A model generated the notes under the pieces. The model saw only the letters and a program-made list of their open reading frames with translations. It was not told the origin of the DNA and made no database searches. This document shows positions 8,683 through 18,117 of a stretch of 64,000 nucleotides of DNA, piece by piece. The first letter of the stretch is position 1; each line of letters starts with the position of its first letter. The stretch is from positions 5,158,249-5,222,248 of the forward strand of contig OU696586.1 in NCBI GenBank assembly GCA_916048095.2. Direction: 5' to 3'. This stretch comes from Sacculina carcini. Its lineage: Eukaryota; Arthropoda; Thecostraca; Sacculinidae. The position numbers and the translations under genes were made by a program.

Positions 8683-9945
8683 ATGTCAGAAAAATCATCG
8701 TTGCTGTGTTGTTTTCATACCCAATTTGGTAGACACAGGTGGACTCGTTTGCCATATGGAGTGTCGTGTGCGCCAGAAATTTGGCAACGCTTGATGTATG
8801 AGATGGTAGCGGATCTAGAGGATGTAGCGGTAATAGCCGATGACTTTATAGTATATGGAAAAGGTGAGACCCGCGCAGAGGCAATTGCCGATCATGATGC
8901 AAAATTGCGAGCATTTCTCGACAAGGCTCAGAAGAGTAATTTACGACTAAATCAGGACAAATTACGTTATCGTGTTCAGGAAGTTTCGTGGTTGGGTCAT
9001 GTGGTAAGCGAAGCAGGAATTAAAGTGGCCGCTGTAGTTAAATTTCCGGCGCCAAGCAAAGAAATCGAGCTGAAGCGTTTCATGGGTATAGCATCATATA
9101 TCTCGCGATTTATTCCCGAATTTTCAACGGTAACAGCTCCGATGCGTCATTTGCTCAGTCAAAAATACGATTGGTTCTGGAGTGACTCGTGTCAGACTGC
9201 GTTTGAGCGAATCAAGCGATTACTAACAGAGGCTCCTCTGCTGGTGTTTTATGATAAGGATGCCCCGGCGACTGTTCAGTGTGATGCATCCTCATCCGGT
9301 CTGGGTGCTGTGCTGCTGCGGCTGCTGCTGCTGCTGGGCGTCCAGTGGTGTACTGTTCCAGAGCGCTGACCGAGTCGGTTAAAGCTTACTCGCAAATAGA
9401 GAAAGAGTTGCTGGCGGTTACATTTGCAATGAAAAGGTTAGACCAGTTTGTATACGCTCGGCACGTAACAATTCAGACGGATCATAAGACGCTGGTTACC
9501 ATTCGTGAAAAGCCTCTTGTGGAAGCACCGCTTCGCTTGCAGAGAATGTTGATGACCTTGCAACGATATCAATTTGAATTAAAATACACACCTGGATCGG
9601 AAGTTCCTGTGGCTGATGCTCTGAGCCGTGCACCGATGTCGAACACTTGAGAGAGCGACGTGGGCGGTGGAAATTAATGAACTCAGTCTGTCTGATGAGT
9701 TAGCGGTAACGGATGCGCGCTTGGAGAAATACAGAGAAGCGACGTTGGCAGATCCAGGCTTACAAAAAGTACGTGAGTACGTAATAAATGGGTGGCCGGA
9801 ACAACGAAGCAGTGTCGATCAGGTAGCTGCCCCTTACTGGTCAGTGAAACATGAGTTGTCTGCTCAGAACGGCCTGGTTTACAAGTCAAACAGGCTGGTG
9901 ATTCCATCGTCAATGCGACTTGAATTGTTAAATATATTTCAATAG
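8683..9945 (+). pseudogene. Mag-type Gypsy pol fragment: RT, RNase H, linker (unit 1)
   Basis: The product would be the reverse transcriptase-RNase H part of a Mag/K02A2.6-like Gypsy polyprotein. The fragment starts at RT motif B (FGRHRWTRLPYGVSCAPE), so motif A is absent. The catalytic block VIADDFIVYG and the LSQKYDWFW region follow. RNase H starts at CDASSSGLGAVLL. There a run of CTG triplets (9310-9336) throws the frame. It resumes from 9345 (YCSRALTESV, IEKELLAV, TDHKTLV, ending VADALSRAP). A second shift near 9630 leads to the linker (LADPGLQKVREYV, GWPEQRS, NRLVIPSS). The match ends at LELLNI, just before the zinc finger and integrase. All seven copies share these lesions. It cannot work. 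Confidence 0.9.
9310..9336 (+). repeat. CTG-rich triplet run inside RNase H
   Basis: An interrupted (CTG)n run sits where related RNase H sequences have a short non-repetitive turn. It encodes a Leu run and leaves the frame shifted. The same run is present in every array copy at the equivalent position (for example 14856, 20372 and 25940). Confidence 0.7.
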
Positions 9946-10018
9946 ACGAAAATCAATAGATAAACAATATTAAATCTTCTTGTGCTTCAATATGTGAATC
10001 CACTCAATACGGCTCATC

Positions 10019-10369
10019 ATGAACGGTTGTGGTGAATCCTTGTCGCAAACGCCTCACCAACCGTCCACGGTACATTCCGATGCTGATTTGATCAGTGAGT
10101 CCTTGCTTGTCACGCCTTCTGCCAATATCGGGACTCGTGAGAACGGTGGTGAGGTTGTGCGTGTTGCCGATTCTGGTGCCGTGACCCGGATTGCTGATGA
10201 TGCGAGTAGTTATTCTGGTGAGCATGGAGTCATCCAGACAGTGGAGGGCTCGTTTCCTCACATCACGGCGGACAAGAATGGTGACGAGGTGGATGCCCTT
10301 CCGGATCGTATGGAGTACACTATCAAGGATGTGGACAGTGGATCCGCCAGAGACGGGTTGAAGGGTTGA
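10019..10369 (+). other. 116-codon open frame of unknown origin (unit 1)
   Basis: An ATG-started frame lies between the Gypsy linker and the DIRS-like RT. It begins MNGCGESLSQ and ends RDGLKG, and is acidic and Ser/Asp-rich with no motif I recognise. The opposite strand is also open across the same stretch (10004-10498), with a hydrophobic start (FNIVYLSLFMFVFLGADVV), so the coding strand cannot be settled by eye. It is preserved without a stop in all seven copies, but the copies are too similar for that to show selection. Similar AACAATATTAAATC sequences flank it (about 9965 and 10450). Confidence 0.3.
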
Positions 10370-10640
10370 ACCAGGGGGCTTCATTTGAGGGGCTGTGTCT
10401 GCTGCCACAACATCGGCGCCCAGAAATACAAACATAAACAACGATAGATATACAATATTAAATCGCCTCACTCGCAGATTTGTTAAATTCTTGGGCAAAT
10501 GAATATATAGATATTTATCAATGTAGTGCTCAACTAACTCGCTGTTTTTGAGAACACATGTTTCACAGAGGATGTTGCGTGTTCAGTCGGGATCAAATCA
10601 CGTCGGTATCACTACTGTGTTGATAGTGGACAACGCATAG
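10330..10640 (+). repeat. Cassette B (complete form)
   Basis: The roughly 310-bp sequence runs from GTGGACAGTGGATCC to ATAGTGGACAAC. Its left 170 bp recur after the formin fragment as cassette C (13648-13831), and its right 150 bp recur at 8388-8535 as cassette A. Both ends contain GTGGACA. Equivalent copies lie at about 15876-16186, 21392-21702, 26960-27270, 32525-32835 and 44441-44751; the last array unit holds only the left part (56354-56510). Confidence 0.75.
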
Positions 10641-10686
10641 CAAGTATATACACACACGTATGACCCGTAGCAATGTGGCGTCTGGT

Positions 10687-12564
10687 TCATGCCCACGCCT
10701 CTGGTGGCCGGGGCTCGTCGAAGTAGGCCTGGCGGCGCCACCTCATCTCGTGCAGCGGCAGCTGCAGTCCGTCCTCACCACTGTCACAAACTCGACTGAC
10801 GGCCCTCCACTGCGGCAGCAGTGGCAGGTGGCGCTGTTGTAGGGCGCCATCACCGCATACGCGTGACGGGCCGTCAGCCGGGTTGAGGGAGGTCGGTATG
10901 TAGGCCACAACATATGGCATCTGTCCCACCAGGTGCCAATAGGCTGCTCCCATGGCCAGCGGGATCCTCTGTCTGGCCAAATTGTAGGCCACTCCAATGT
11001 TGTCAATGGCCACCATGGCGTGTTGACTACCCCGAGCTCGGGCGACCGCTAAGCCCATGATGGCCGCGCGCATTTCAGCCAGGTAGATGTTGGTAGCGCG
11101 TGCGGCCCAGGGTATGGCCCATGTGCGGTCGCGGGTCGCCAATCCTGTTCCCGTGGTCGAGGCATCAGTGGCTATCAGGAAGTCGACTGGCCCTGGCACC
11201 CGCAGCGGTTGGAGCGTCGTGAATCCGGCTGCGTAGCGGCCGGCCTCCTCAGGATAGTGCAGGATGAGGGTGACGATGTTGGTTGGCAGTCGCAAAATCC
11301 GTAGGACGAAGGAGACATAGCCCGCCAGGCGCTGTCGCCATGCGAAGCTCCGGGTGGGCGCCGTCTGGATCGCCGCTTGAAGGGAGCGCCTGAGGCTCAG
11401 TGGCAGCTGCACTTGTGGCTGCGGGTCCATGCAAAGGCGCAGGCCCAAGAACTCGATGGTCCTGGTTGGTGTCCACTGACATTTGGTCGGGTTCGTTCCT
11501 ATCCCCAGCTGGCATAGGTAGGCGGGAACGGTCCGGAGAACGTGCGGCGGCCCCATAACGAGGAAATCGTCGAGGTATGGCACTACCCGCGCCGGCGGGC
11601 AGTGCCGTTCGATAGCGCGCGCTGTCGACCAGCTGACCCGCTGCATTATGGCCGGGGCGCTTCCCAGCCCCATGGGCAGGCGGGTCCATTCAAAAAGCTG
11701 GTTGCGATATACCACTCGCATGAATGAGGCCAGTCCGGGACTGAGTGGCAGCTGGTAAAAGCCATGACGCATGTCGAACTTTACCAGCTGCCACTCCGGA
11801 TGAGCCGCCGCCAGCATCAACGCCTCTTGGAGTCGCGGCAGCTTGATGCTGTAGGAAGCCAATAGCGGTGTAATGGGCTTGAGGTCATAAATGACCCGTG
11901 CCGAGCCGTCCGCTTTAGGGATGGCGAAGATTCTGAACGTTGGACCCCGTCGAGATGACGATGGTCGGAGGATGTCCGCTTCCACCAGCGCTGTCATGAT
12001 AGCGTCCATTTCTCGTGATGCTCTTGTGGGATGCCATTCGCCCCGGGCCTGAGCCGGAATGCGCGTGCGGACGCCTTTACGGAGGATGCTACTCACCATC
12101 TCGTCGTGGTGTGGGTGAGGCTGCATAATGGCCGTGTCGTGGAAGCTGGGTGGAGTCAGCTGACCATGAGGGCCGCTCTGAAGGCCCCGTAGAAAACTGA
12201 GGCCGCTAGCGTCGGCGGCCTCCTCGCTGTCGGACGTGGCGGCTGGGCTAGCACCTGAGGCTGCCTCGTCGCCTGAGGACGTGTAGAAACGTTCTTCCCC
12301 ACCAATGATGTCCCAGGGCGCCGACATTTGTCGGCCCCAGGGGGAGTCTGCGTCCTGAGCGGGACTTTGTGGTTGTGTCAAGTCCATTGCTTCCAGGGCG
12401 TCCAATGCGGGAATCGCCTCGTCTTGGAAGTGCTCGGTGAGCAGGTCGTCCAGCCAGTCGGTGGGTCGTTGAGCCGGCTGGAGCTGCGCGTATTGACCTT
12501 GGCCAAGCAGAGCGACGTCGGGCCGCCAATGGCGTCTCGCCCCTAAGATCCGATGGGGCTTCAA
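10687..12564 (-). CDS. DIRS-like reverse transcriptase-RNase H (unit 1)
   Basis: A 625-codon frame. The first codon given is TTG; the frame is actually open to a stop at 12613-12615, so the true N-terminus is unknown. RT motifs are in order: RVIYDLKPI (residue ~225), motif A LVKFDMRHGFYQLPL (~260), motif B TRLPMGLGSAP (~295), catalytic YLDDFLVMG (~331), and EFLGLRL (~370). RNase H follows with IATDAS (~465), AEMRAAI, AIDNIG (~520) and NPADGPSR (~564). The YLDD box and NPAD-SR ending resemble DIRS/Ngaro-type elements, but I find no tyrosine recombinase, gag or DIRS-type terminal repeats. It is much more GC-rich than the Gypsy sequence around it. It could be another RT-RNase H lineage. Confidence 0.7.
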   Translation of the reverse strand: MKPHRILGARRHWRPDVALLGQGQYAQLQPAQRPTDWLDDLLTEHFQDEAIPALDALEAMDLTQPQSPAQDADSPWGRQMSAPWDIIGGEERFYTSSGDEAASGASPAATSDSEEAADASGLSFLRGLQSGPHGQLTPPSFHDTAIMQPHPHHDEMVSSILRKGVRTRIPAQARGEWHPTRASREMDAIMTALVEADILRPSSSRRGPTFRIFAIPKADGSARVIYDLKPITPLLASYSIKLPRLQEALMLAAAHPEWQLVKFDMRHGFYQLPLSPGLASFMRVVYRNQLFEWTRLPMGLGSAPAIMQRVSWSTARAIERHCPPARVVPYLDDFLVMGPPHVLRTVPAYLCQLGIGTNPTKCQWTPTRTIEFLGLRLCMDPQPQVQLPLSLRRSLQAAIQTAPTRSFAWRQRLAGYVSFVLRILRLPTNIVTLILHYPEEAGRYAAGFTTLQPLRVPGPVDFLIATDASTTGTGLATRDRTWAIPWAARATNIYLAEMRAAIMGLAVARARGSQHAMVAIDNIGVAYNLARQRIPLAMGAAYWHLVGQMPYVVAYIPTSLNPADGPSRVCGDGALQQRHLPLLPQWRAVSRVCDSGEDGLQLPLHEMRWRRQAYFDEPRPPEAWA

Positions 12565-12571
12565 TGGTGAA

Positions 12572-13263
12572 GTGAAGCCTCGGTTGCCAGGGTTCCTCCA
12601 GGAACGCTCGTTTCAGCCACTAAGCCAATGGACCGACTCAGCTTTGACTTCAAAGGACCGTTGTCTTCCATGAGCAACAATAAATATATATTTGTCGCGG
12701 TTACCTTTCGCTTTTCCGTGCAAAGACACCTCCTCGTCGACAGTCATCCGCTGTTTAGAAGATATATTCTCCCTTTTCGGAACACCTGCGTTTGTCAATT
12801 CAGACAGAGGACTTGGGTTCATGTCTCAAGATGTTAGAAATCACTTACTGCAACAAGGCAAGCAAGTCGACGCCATACCATCCACAGGGTAATTCCCAAG
12901 TCGAGAGAGTTAACGACATTGTGTGGAAATCGGTGAAACTAGCGCTTCGTTCAACAGGCTTACGTGCACTGCATTGTATACGCTGCCTCCTCTGTACTTC
13001 GACAAACTGCTCACCACACGAGCGGATGTTCCATTACGAAAGGTGTTCATCCATTAGAAAATCGTTGCCAATTTCGCTGACCCGCCCGGGACCAGTTCTA
13101 CTGCAAAATTTCGTCCGTAACAACAAATATGAGCCTTTGGTGCGTAAAGTGGAGCTGTTGGACTCAAATCAAATGTATGCCCACTTACGATATGCTGACG
13201 GTCGCGAGTCTTCGGTCTCCTTAAGAGGTATAGCTCCGTATCCTACTGATAACTATACACCTA
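12572..13263 (+). pseudogene. Gypsy integrase fragment of a second lineage (unit 1)
   Basis: Pieces in three frames follow the order of a Gypsy integrase: KPRLPGFLQERSFQPLS, then MDRLSFDFKGPLSS (first catalytic Asp), FPCKDTSSSTVIRCLEDIFS and FVNSDRG (second Asp), then STPYHPQGNSQVERVN (catalytic Glu), LLCTSTNCSPHERMF, and the C-terminal YAHLRYADGRESSVSLR. Frames change near 12625, 12690 and 12840. A small deletion removes about a dozen residues after ALRSTGL. This lineage differs from the Mag-type integrase end at 56511. The left edge meets the DIRS-like frame and the right edge meets the formin fragment. Inactive. Confidence 0.85.
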
Positions 13264-13662
13264 ATGGTACAGACCGGACACGCGGCGCTGAACGAGCTGG
13301 AGAACGATATGGCGACTATCAGAGGCGGTCTGCGGGAGATTCAGGGAGAACTGCAGTTTCAGCAAAATCGGTCCTCGTCGACATCTGCCAGTGATCTGTT
13401 TGTGCCGACCACGAAGGACTTCGTCGCCAAGGCAGCCTACAAATACCGACAACTGGACGAGAAGTTCAACAAGATGAACAACCAGTACGCCAAGGTGATC
13501 GCTTATTTAGGCGAGGACCCGGCCAACATTCAGCCAGACGAGTTTTTCGGCGTATTTAACGCATTTCTGGCGGCATTCTCGGCGGCCGTCGACAACAACA
13601 ACGCCAAACGCAAGCGGCTCGAGGAAGAAAAGAGAGTAGTATACGCCGTTTGTGGACAGTAG
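13264..13662 (+). CDS. Captured DAAM-class formin FH2 C-terminal fragment (unit 1)
   Basis: An open 132-codon frame from the ATG at 13264. The first 7 codons come from the integrase junction. From ALNELENDMATIRGGLREIQ onward it is the C-terminal part of a formin FH2 domain: LFVPTTKDF, YRQLDEKFNKMNNQYAKVIA, then GEDPANIQPDEFFGVFNAFL, and a charged KRKRLEEEKR. The QPDEFFG block is typical of DAAM. No intron interrupts about 360 bp. Homology ends at EEEKR before GTAGTA, which could be a splice donor. The FH2 actin-binding core upstream is missing, so nucleation activity is not expected. At most it could be a dominant-interfering or coiled fragment (inference). Confidence 0.75.
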   Translation: MVQTGHAALNELENDMATIRGGLREIQGELQFQQNRSSSTSASDLFVPTTKDFVAKAAYKYRQLDEKFNKMNNQYAKVIAYLGEDPANIQPDEFFGVFNAFLAAFSAAVDNNNAKRKRLEEEKRVVYAVCGQ

Positions 13663-14196
13663 ATCCGCAAGAGACGGATTGAAGGGTTGAACTAAGGGTC
13701 TTCATTTGAGGGGCTGTGTCTGCTGCCACAACATCGGCGCCCAGAAATGCAAACATAAACAACAATAGATATACAATATTAAATCGCCTCACTCGCAGAT
13801 TTGTTAAATTCTTGGGCAAATGAATATATAGAATGAATCTTGGGCGCTTCCGGTACATGGGGCCACCTTAGGGTGGTAATAGTGCTTGCACTCTTCCCAT
13901 GCTACTGGATTTGCCTGTAATTAATAATAATAATAATAGATATTTATCCTGTGCTTGTCAGATACATGTTTGCCATCTTTCCTTAGTGGAGTAGGAAATT
14001 TGGTGTTTTTTCGTAATTTATCATGAGCATGGCCAGTTTCACATTATTCAGCACGTGTTTGTACATGGGAGCTTCGTTGGGGTTGAAGATGTCCGTGTAT
14101 TTCATTGGCTGACGCTCTAGTTTATTGTTGTTGAGTAAATCAGTCTCGTCAACGGCATGTCCGCTGCTCAGAATCCTCCTGGTCATTTTCAGATCG
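13648..14196 (+). repeat. Unit tail: cassette C, (AAT)n and unidentified sequence (unit 1)
   Basis: 13648-13831 is the left half of the cassette. After GAATATATAG it changes to unrelated sequence with an (AAT)n microsatellite near 13921. On the minus strand 13983-14186 is open (67 codons, including LERQPMKYTDIFNP and HVLNNVKLAMLMIN) and reads like real coding sequence, but I do not recognise it. The tail leads into the next unit at 14197. Equivalent minus-strand frames lie at 19499-19702, 25067-25270, 30632-30835, 36197-36400 and 48110-48313. Confidence 0.55.
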
Positions 14197-15491
14197 AAGA
14201 TGAAAAATTAAAAGAAAAGAAAAGGCTCATGTCAGAAAAATCATCGTTGCTGTGTTGTTTTCATACCCAATTTGGTAGACACAGGTGGACTCGTTTGCCA
14301 TATGGAGTGTCGTGTGCGCCAGAAATTTGGCAACGCTTGATGTATGAGATGGTAGCGGATCTAGAGGATGTAGCGGTAATAGCCGATGACTTTATAGTAT
14401 ATGGAAAAGGTGAGACCCGCGCAGAGGCAATTGCCGATCATGATGCAAAATTGCGAGCATTTCTCGACAAGGCTCAGAAGAGTAATTTACGACTAAATCA
14501 GGACAAATTACGTTATCGTGTTCAGGAAGTTTCGTGGTTGGGTCATGTGGTAAGCGAAGCAGGAATTAAAGTGGCCGCTGTAGTTAAATTTCCGGCGCCA
14601 AGCAAAGAAATCGAGCTGAAGCGTTTCATGGGTATAGCATCATATATCTCGCGATTTATTCCCGAATTTTCAACGGTAACAGCTCCGATGCGTCATTTGC
14701 TCAGTCAAAAATACGATTGGTTCTGGAGTGACTCGTGTCAGACTGCGTTTGAGCGAATCAAGCGATTACTAACAGAGGCTCCTCTGCTGGTGTTTTATGA
14801 TAAGGATGCCCCGGCGACTGTTCAGTGTGATGCATCCTCATCCGGTCTGGGTGCTGTGCTGCTGCGGCTGCTGCTGCTGCTGGGCGTCCAGTGGTGTACT
14901 GTTCCAGAGCGCTGACCGAGTCGGTTAAAGCTTACTCGCAAATAGAGAAAGAGTTGCTGGCGGTTACATTTGCAATGAAAAGGTTAGACCAGTTTGTATA
15001 CGCTCGGCACGTAACAATTCAGACGGATCATAAGACGCTGGTTACCATTCGTGAAAAGCCTCTTGTGGAAGCACCGCTTCGCTTGCAGAGAATGTTGATG
15101 ACCTTGCAACGATATCAATTTGAATTAAAATACACACCTGGATCGGAAGTTCCTGTGGCTGATGCTCTGAGCCGTGCACCGATGTCGAACACTTGAGAGA
15201 GCGACGTGGGCGGTGGAAATTAATGAACTCAGTCTGTCTGATGAGTTAGCGGTAACGGATGCGCGCTTGGAGAAATACAGAGAAGCGACGTTGGCAGATC
15301 CAGGCTTACAAAAAGTACGTGAGTACGTAATAAATGGGTGGCCGGAACAACGAAGCAGTGTCGATCAGGTAGCGGCCCCTTACTGGTCAGTGAAACATGA
15401 GTTGTCTGCTCAGAACGGCCTGGTTTACAAGTCAAACAGGCTGGTCATTCCATCGTCAATGCGACTTGAATTGTTAAATATATTTCAATAG
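14157..15491 (+). pseudogene. Mag-type Gypsy pol fragment (unit 2)
   Basis: Same lesions as unit 1. Here an ATG lies upstream at 14157 in the previous unit's tail, so the frame gains 24 residues (starting MSAAQNPPGHFQIEDE) fused to the RT start. This fusion exists only at unit-unit junctions, not at the first unit. Confidence 0.9.
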
Positions 15492-15564
15492 ACGAAAATC
15501 AATAGATAAACAATATTAAATCTTCTTGTGCTTCAATATGTGAATACACTCAATACGGCTCATC

Positions 15565-15915
15565 ATGAACGGTTGTGGTGAATCCTTGTCGCAAACGCCT
15601 CACCAACCGTCCACGGTACATTCCGATGCTGATTTGATCAGTGAGTCCTTGCTTGTCACGCCTTCTGCCAATATCGGGACTCGTGAGAACGGTGGTGAGG
15701 TTGTGCGTGTTGCCGATTCTGGTGCCGTGACCCGGATTGCTGATGATGCGAGTAGTTATTCTGGTGAGCATGGAGTCATCCAGACAGTGGAGGGCTCGTT
15801 TCCTCACATCACGGCGGACAAGAATGGTGACGAGGTGGATGCCCTTCCGGATCGTATGGAGTACACTATCAAGGATGTGGACAGTGGATCCGCCAGAGAC
15901 GGGTTGAAGGGTTGA
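15565..15915 (+). other. 116-codon unknown frame (unit 2)
   Basis: Translation identical to the unit 1 copy. Function unknown. Confidence 0.3.
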
Positions 15916-16232
15916 ACCAGGGGGCTTCATTTGAGGGGCTGTGTCTGCTGCCACAACATCGGCGCCCAGAAATACAAACATAAACAACGATAGATATACA
16001 ATATTAAATCGCCTCACTCGCAGATTTGTTAAATTCTTGGGCAAATGAATATATAGATATTTATCAATGTAGTGCTCAACTAACTCGCTGTTTTTGAGAA
16101 CACATGTTTCACAGAGGATGTTGCGTGTTCAGTCGGGATCAAATCACGTCGGTATCACTACTGTGTTGATAGTGGACAACGCATAGCAAGTATATACACA
16201 CACGTATGACCCGTAGCAATGTGGCGTCTGGT

Positions 16233-18110
16233 TCATGCCCACGCCTCTGGTGGCCGGGGCTCGTCGAAGTAGGCCTGGCGGCGCCACCTCATCTCGTGCA
16301 GCGGCAGCTGCAGTCCGTCCTCACCACTGTCACAAACTCGACTGACGGCCCTCCACTGCGGCAGCAGTGGCAGGTGGCGCTGTTGTAGGGCGCCATCACC
16401 GCATACGCGTGACGGGCCGTCAGCCGGGTTGAGGGAGGTCGGTATGTAGGCCACAACATATGGCATCTGTCCCACCAGGTGCCAATAGGCTGCTCCCATG
16501 GCCAGCGGGATCCTCTGTCTGGCCAAATTGTAGGCCACTCCAATGTTGTCAATGGCCACCATGGCGTGTTGACTACCCCGAGCTCGGGCGACCGCTAAGC
16601 CCATGATGGCCGCGCGCATTTCAGCCAGGTAGATGTTGGTAGCGCGTGCGGCCCAGGGTATGGCCCATGTGCGGTCGCGGGTCGCCAATCCTGTTCCCGT
16701 GGTCGAGGCATCAGTGGCTATCAGGAAGTCGACTGGCCCTGGCACCCGCAGCGGTTGGAGCGTCGTGAATCCGGCTGCGTAGCGGCCGGCCTCCTCAGGA
16801 TAGTGCAGGATGAGGGTGACGATGTTGGTTGGCAGTCGCAAAATCCGTAGGACGAAGGAGACATAGCCCGCCAGGCGCTGTCGCCATGCGAAGCTCCGGG
16901 TGGGCGCCGTCTGGATCGCCGCTTGAAGGGAGCGCCTGAGGCTCAGTGGCAGCTGCACTTGTGGCTGCGGGTCCATGCAAAGGCGCAGGCCCAAGAACTC
17001 GATGGTCCTGGTTGGTGTCCACTGACATTTGGTCGGGTTCGTTCCTATCCCCAGCTGGCATAGGTAGGCGGGAACGGTCCGGAGAACGTGCGGCGGCCCC
17101 ATAACGAGGAAATCGTCGAGGTATGGCACTACCCGCGCCGGCGGGCAGTGCCGTTCGATAGCGCGCGCTGTCGACCAGCTGACCCGCTGCATTATGGCCG
17201 GGGCGCTTCCCAGCCCCATGGGCAGGCGGGTCCATTCAAAAAGCTGGTTGCGATATACCACTCGCATGAATGAGGCCAGTCCGGGACTGAGTGGCAGCTG
17301 GTAAAAGCCATGACGCATGTCGAACTTTACCAGCTGCCACTCCGGATGAGCCGCCGCCAGCATCAACGCCTCTTGGAGTCGCGGCAGCTTGATGCTGTAG
17401 GAAGCCAATAGCGGTGTAATGGGCTTGAGGTCATAAATGACCCGTGCCGAGCCGTCCGCTTTAGGGATGGCGAAGATTCTGAACGTTGGACCCCGTCGAG
17501 ATGACGATGGTCGGAGGATGTCCGCTTCCACCAGCGCTGTCATGATAGCGTCCATTTCTCGTGATGCTCTTGTGGGATGCCATTCGCCCCGGGCCTGAGC
17601 CGGAATGCGCGTGCGGACGCCTTTACGGAGGATGCTACTCACCATCTCGTCGTGGTGTGGGTGAGGCTGCATAATGGCCGTGTCGTGGAAGCTGGGTGGA
17701 GTCAGCTGACCATGAGGGCCGCTCTGAAGGCCCCGTAGAAAACTGAGGCCGCTAGCGTCGGCGGCCTCCTCGCTGTCGGACGTGGCGGCTGGGCTAGCAC
17801 CTGAGGCTGCCTCGTCGCCTGAGGACGTGTAGAAACGTTCTTCCCCACCAATGATGTCCCAGGGCGCCGACATTTGTCGGCCCCAGGGGGAGTCTGCGTC
17901 CTGAGCGGGACTTTGTGGTTGTGTCAAGTCCATTGCTTCCAGGGCGTCCAATGCGGGAATCGCCTCGTCTTGGAAGTGCTCGGTGAGCAGGTCGTCCAGC
18001 CAGTCGGTGGGTCGTTGAGCCGGCTGGAGCTGCGCGTATTGACCTTGGCCAAGCAGAGCGACGTCGGGCCGCCAATGGCGTCTCGCCCCTAAGATCCGAT
18101 GGGGCTTCAA
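16233..18110 (-). CDS. DIRS-like RT-RNase H (unit 2)
   Basis: 625-codon frame with the same translation as unit 1, uninterrupted. The first codon is again TTG and the N-terminus is undefined. Confidence 0.7.
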   Translation of the reverse strand: MKPHRILGARRHWRPDVALLGQGQYAQLQPAQRPTDWLDDLLTEHFQDEAIPALDALEAMDLTQPQSPAQDADSPWGRQMSAPWDIIGGEERFYTSSGDEAASGASPAATSDSEEAADASGLSFLRGLQSGPHGQLTPPSFHDTAIMQPHPHHDEMVSSILRKGVRTRIPAQARGEWHPTRASREMDAIMTALVEADILRPSSSRRGPTFRIFAIPKADGSARVIYDLKPITPLLASYSIKLPRLQEALMLAAAHPEWQLVKFDMRHGFYQLPLSPGLASFMRVVYRNQLFEWTRLPMGLGSAPAIMQRVSWSTARAIERHCPPARVVPYLDDFLVMGPPHVLRTVPAYLCQLGIGTNPTKCQWTPTRTIEFLGLRLCMDPQPQVQLPLSLRRSLQAAIQTAPTRSFAWRQRLAGYVSFVLRILRLPTNIVTLILHYPEEAGRYAAGFTTLQPLRVPGPVDFLIATDASTTGTGLATRDRTWAIPWAARATNIYLAEMRAAIMGLAVARARGSQHAMVAIDNIGVAYNLARQRIPLAMGAAYWHLVGQMPYVVAYIPTSLNPADGPSRVCGDGALQQRHLPLLPQWRAVSRVCDSGEDGLQLPLHEMRWRRQAYFDEPRPPEAWA

Positions 18111-18117
18111 TGGTGAA

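Larger units (their letters stand above)
8651..14196. repeat. Array unit 1 (5546 bp)
   Basis: Reference unit. Distinguishing variants: GTGATTCC in the pol linker (9898-9905), GAATCCACTC near 9997, GTTGTCTTCC in the integrase, and a 132-codon formin frame without the extra GAC. Confidence 0.9.

Noticed and set aside
10004..10498. 164-codon minus-strand frame with a signal-peptide-like start
   Set aside because: Not rejected outright, but its first codon is TTG and the plus strand is equally open, so I list only one uncertain feature.
11249..11689. 146- and 93-codon minus frames and 61- and 72-codon plus frames within the DIRS-like RT
   Set aside because: They overlap the RT-RNase H frame, which has all catalytic motifs.
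10640..12620. Complete DIRS element
   Set aside because: I looked for a tyrosine recombinase and for inverted or split terminal repeats and found none.
12792..13394. A designed integrase-formin fusion protein
   Set aside because: The integrase frame enters the formin segment in the wrong phase and ends shortly after; the formin frame has its own ATG by chance at the junction.
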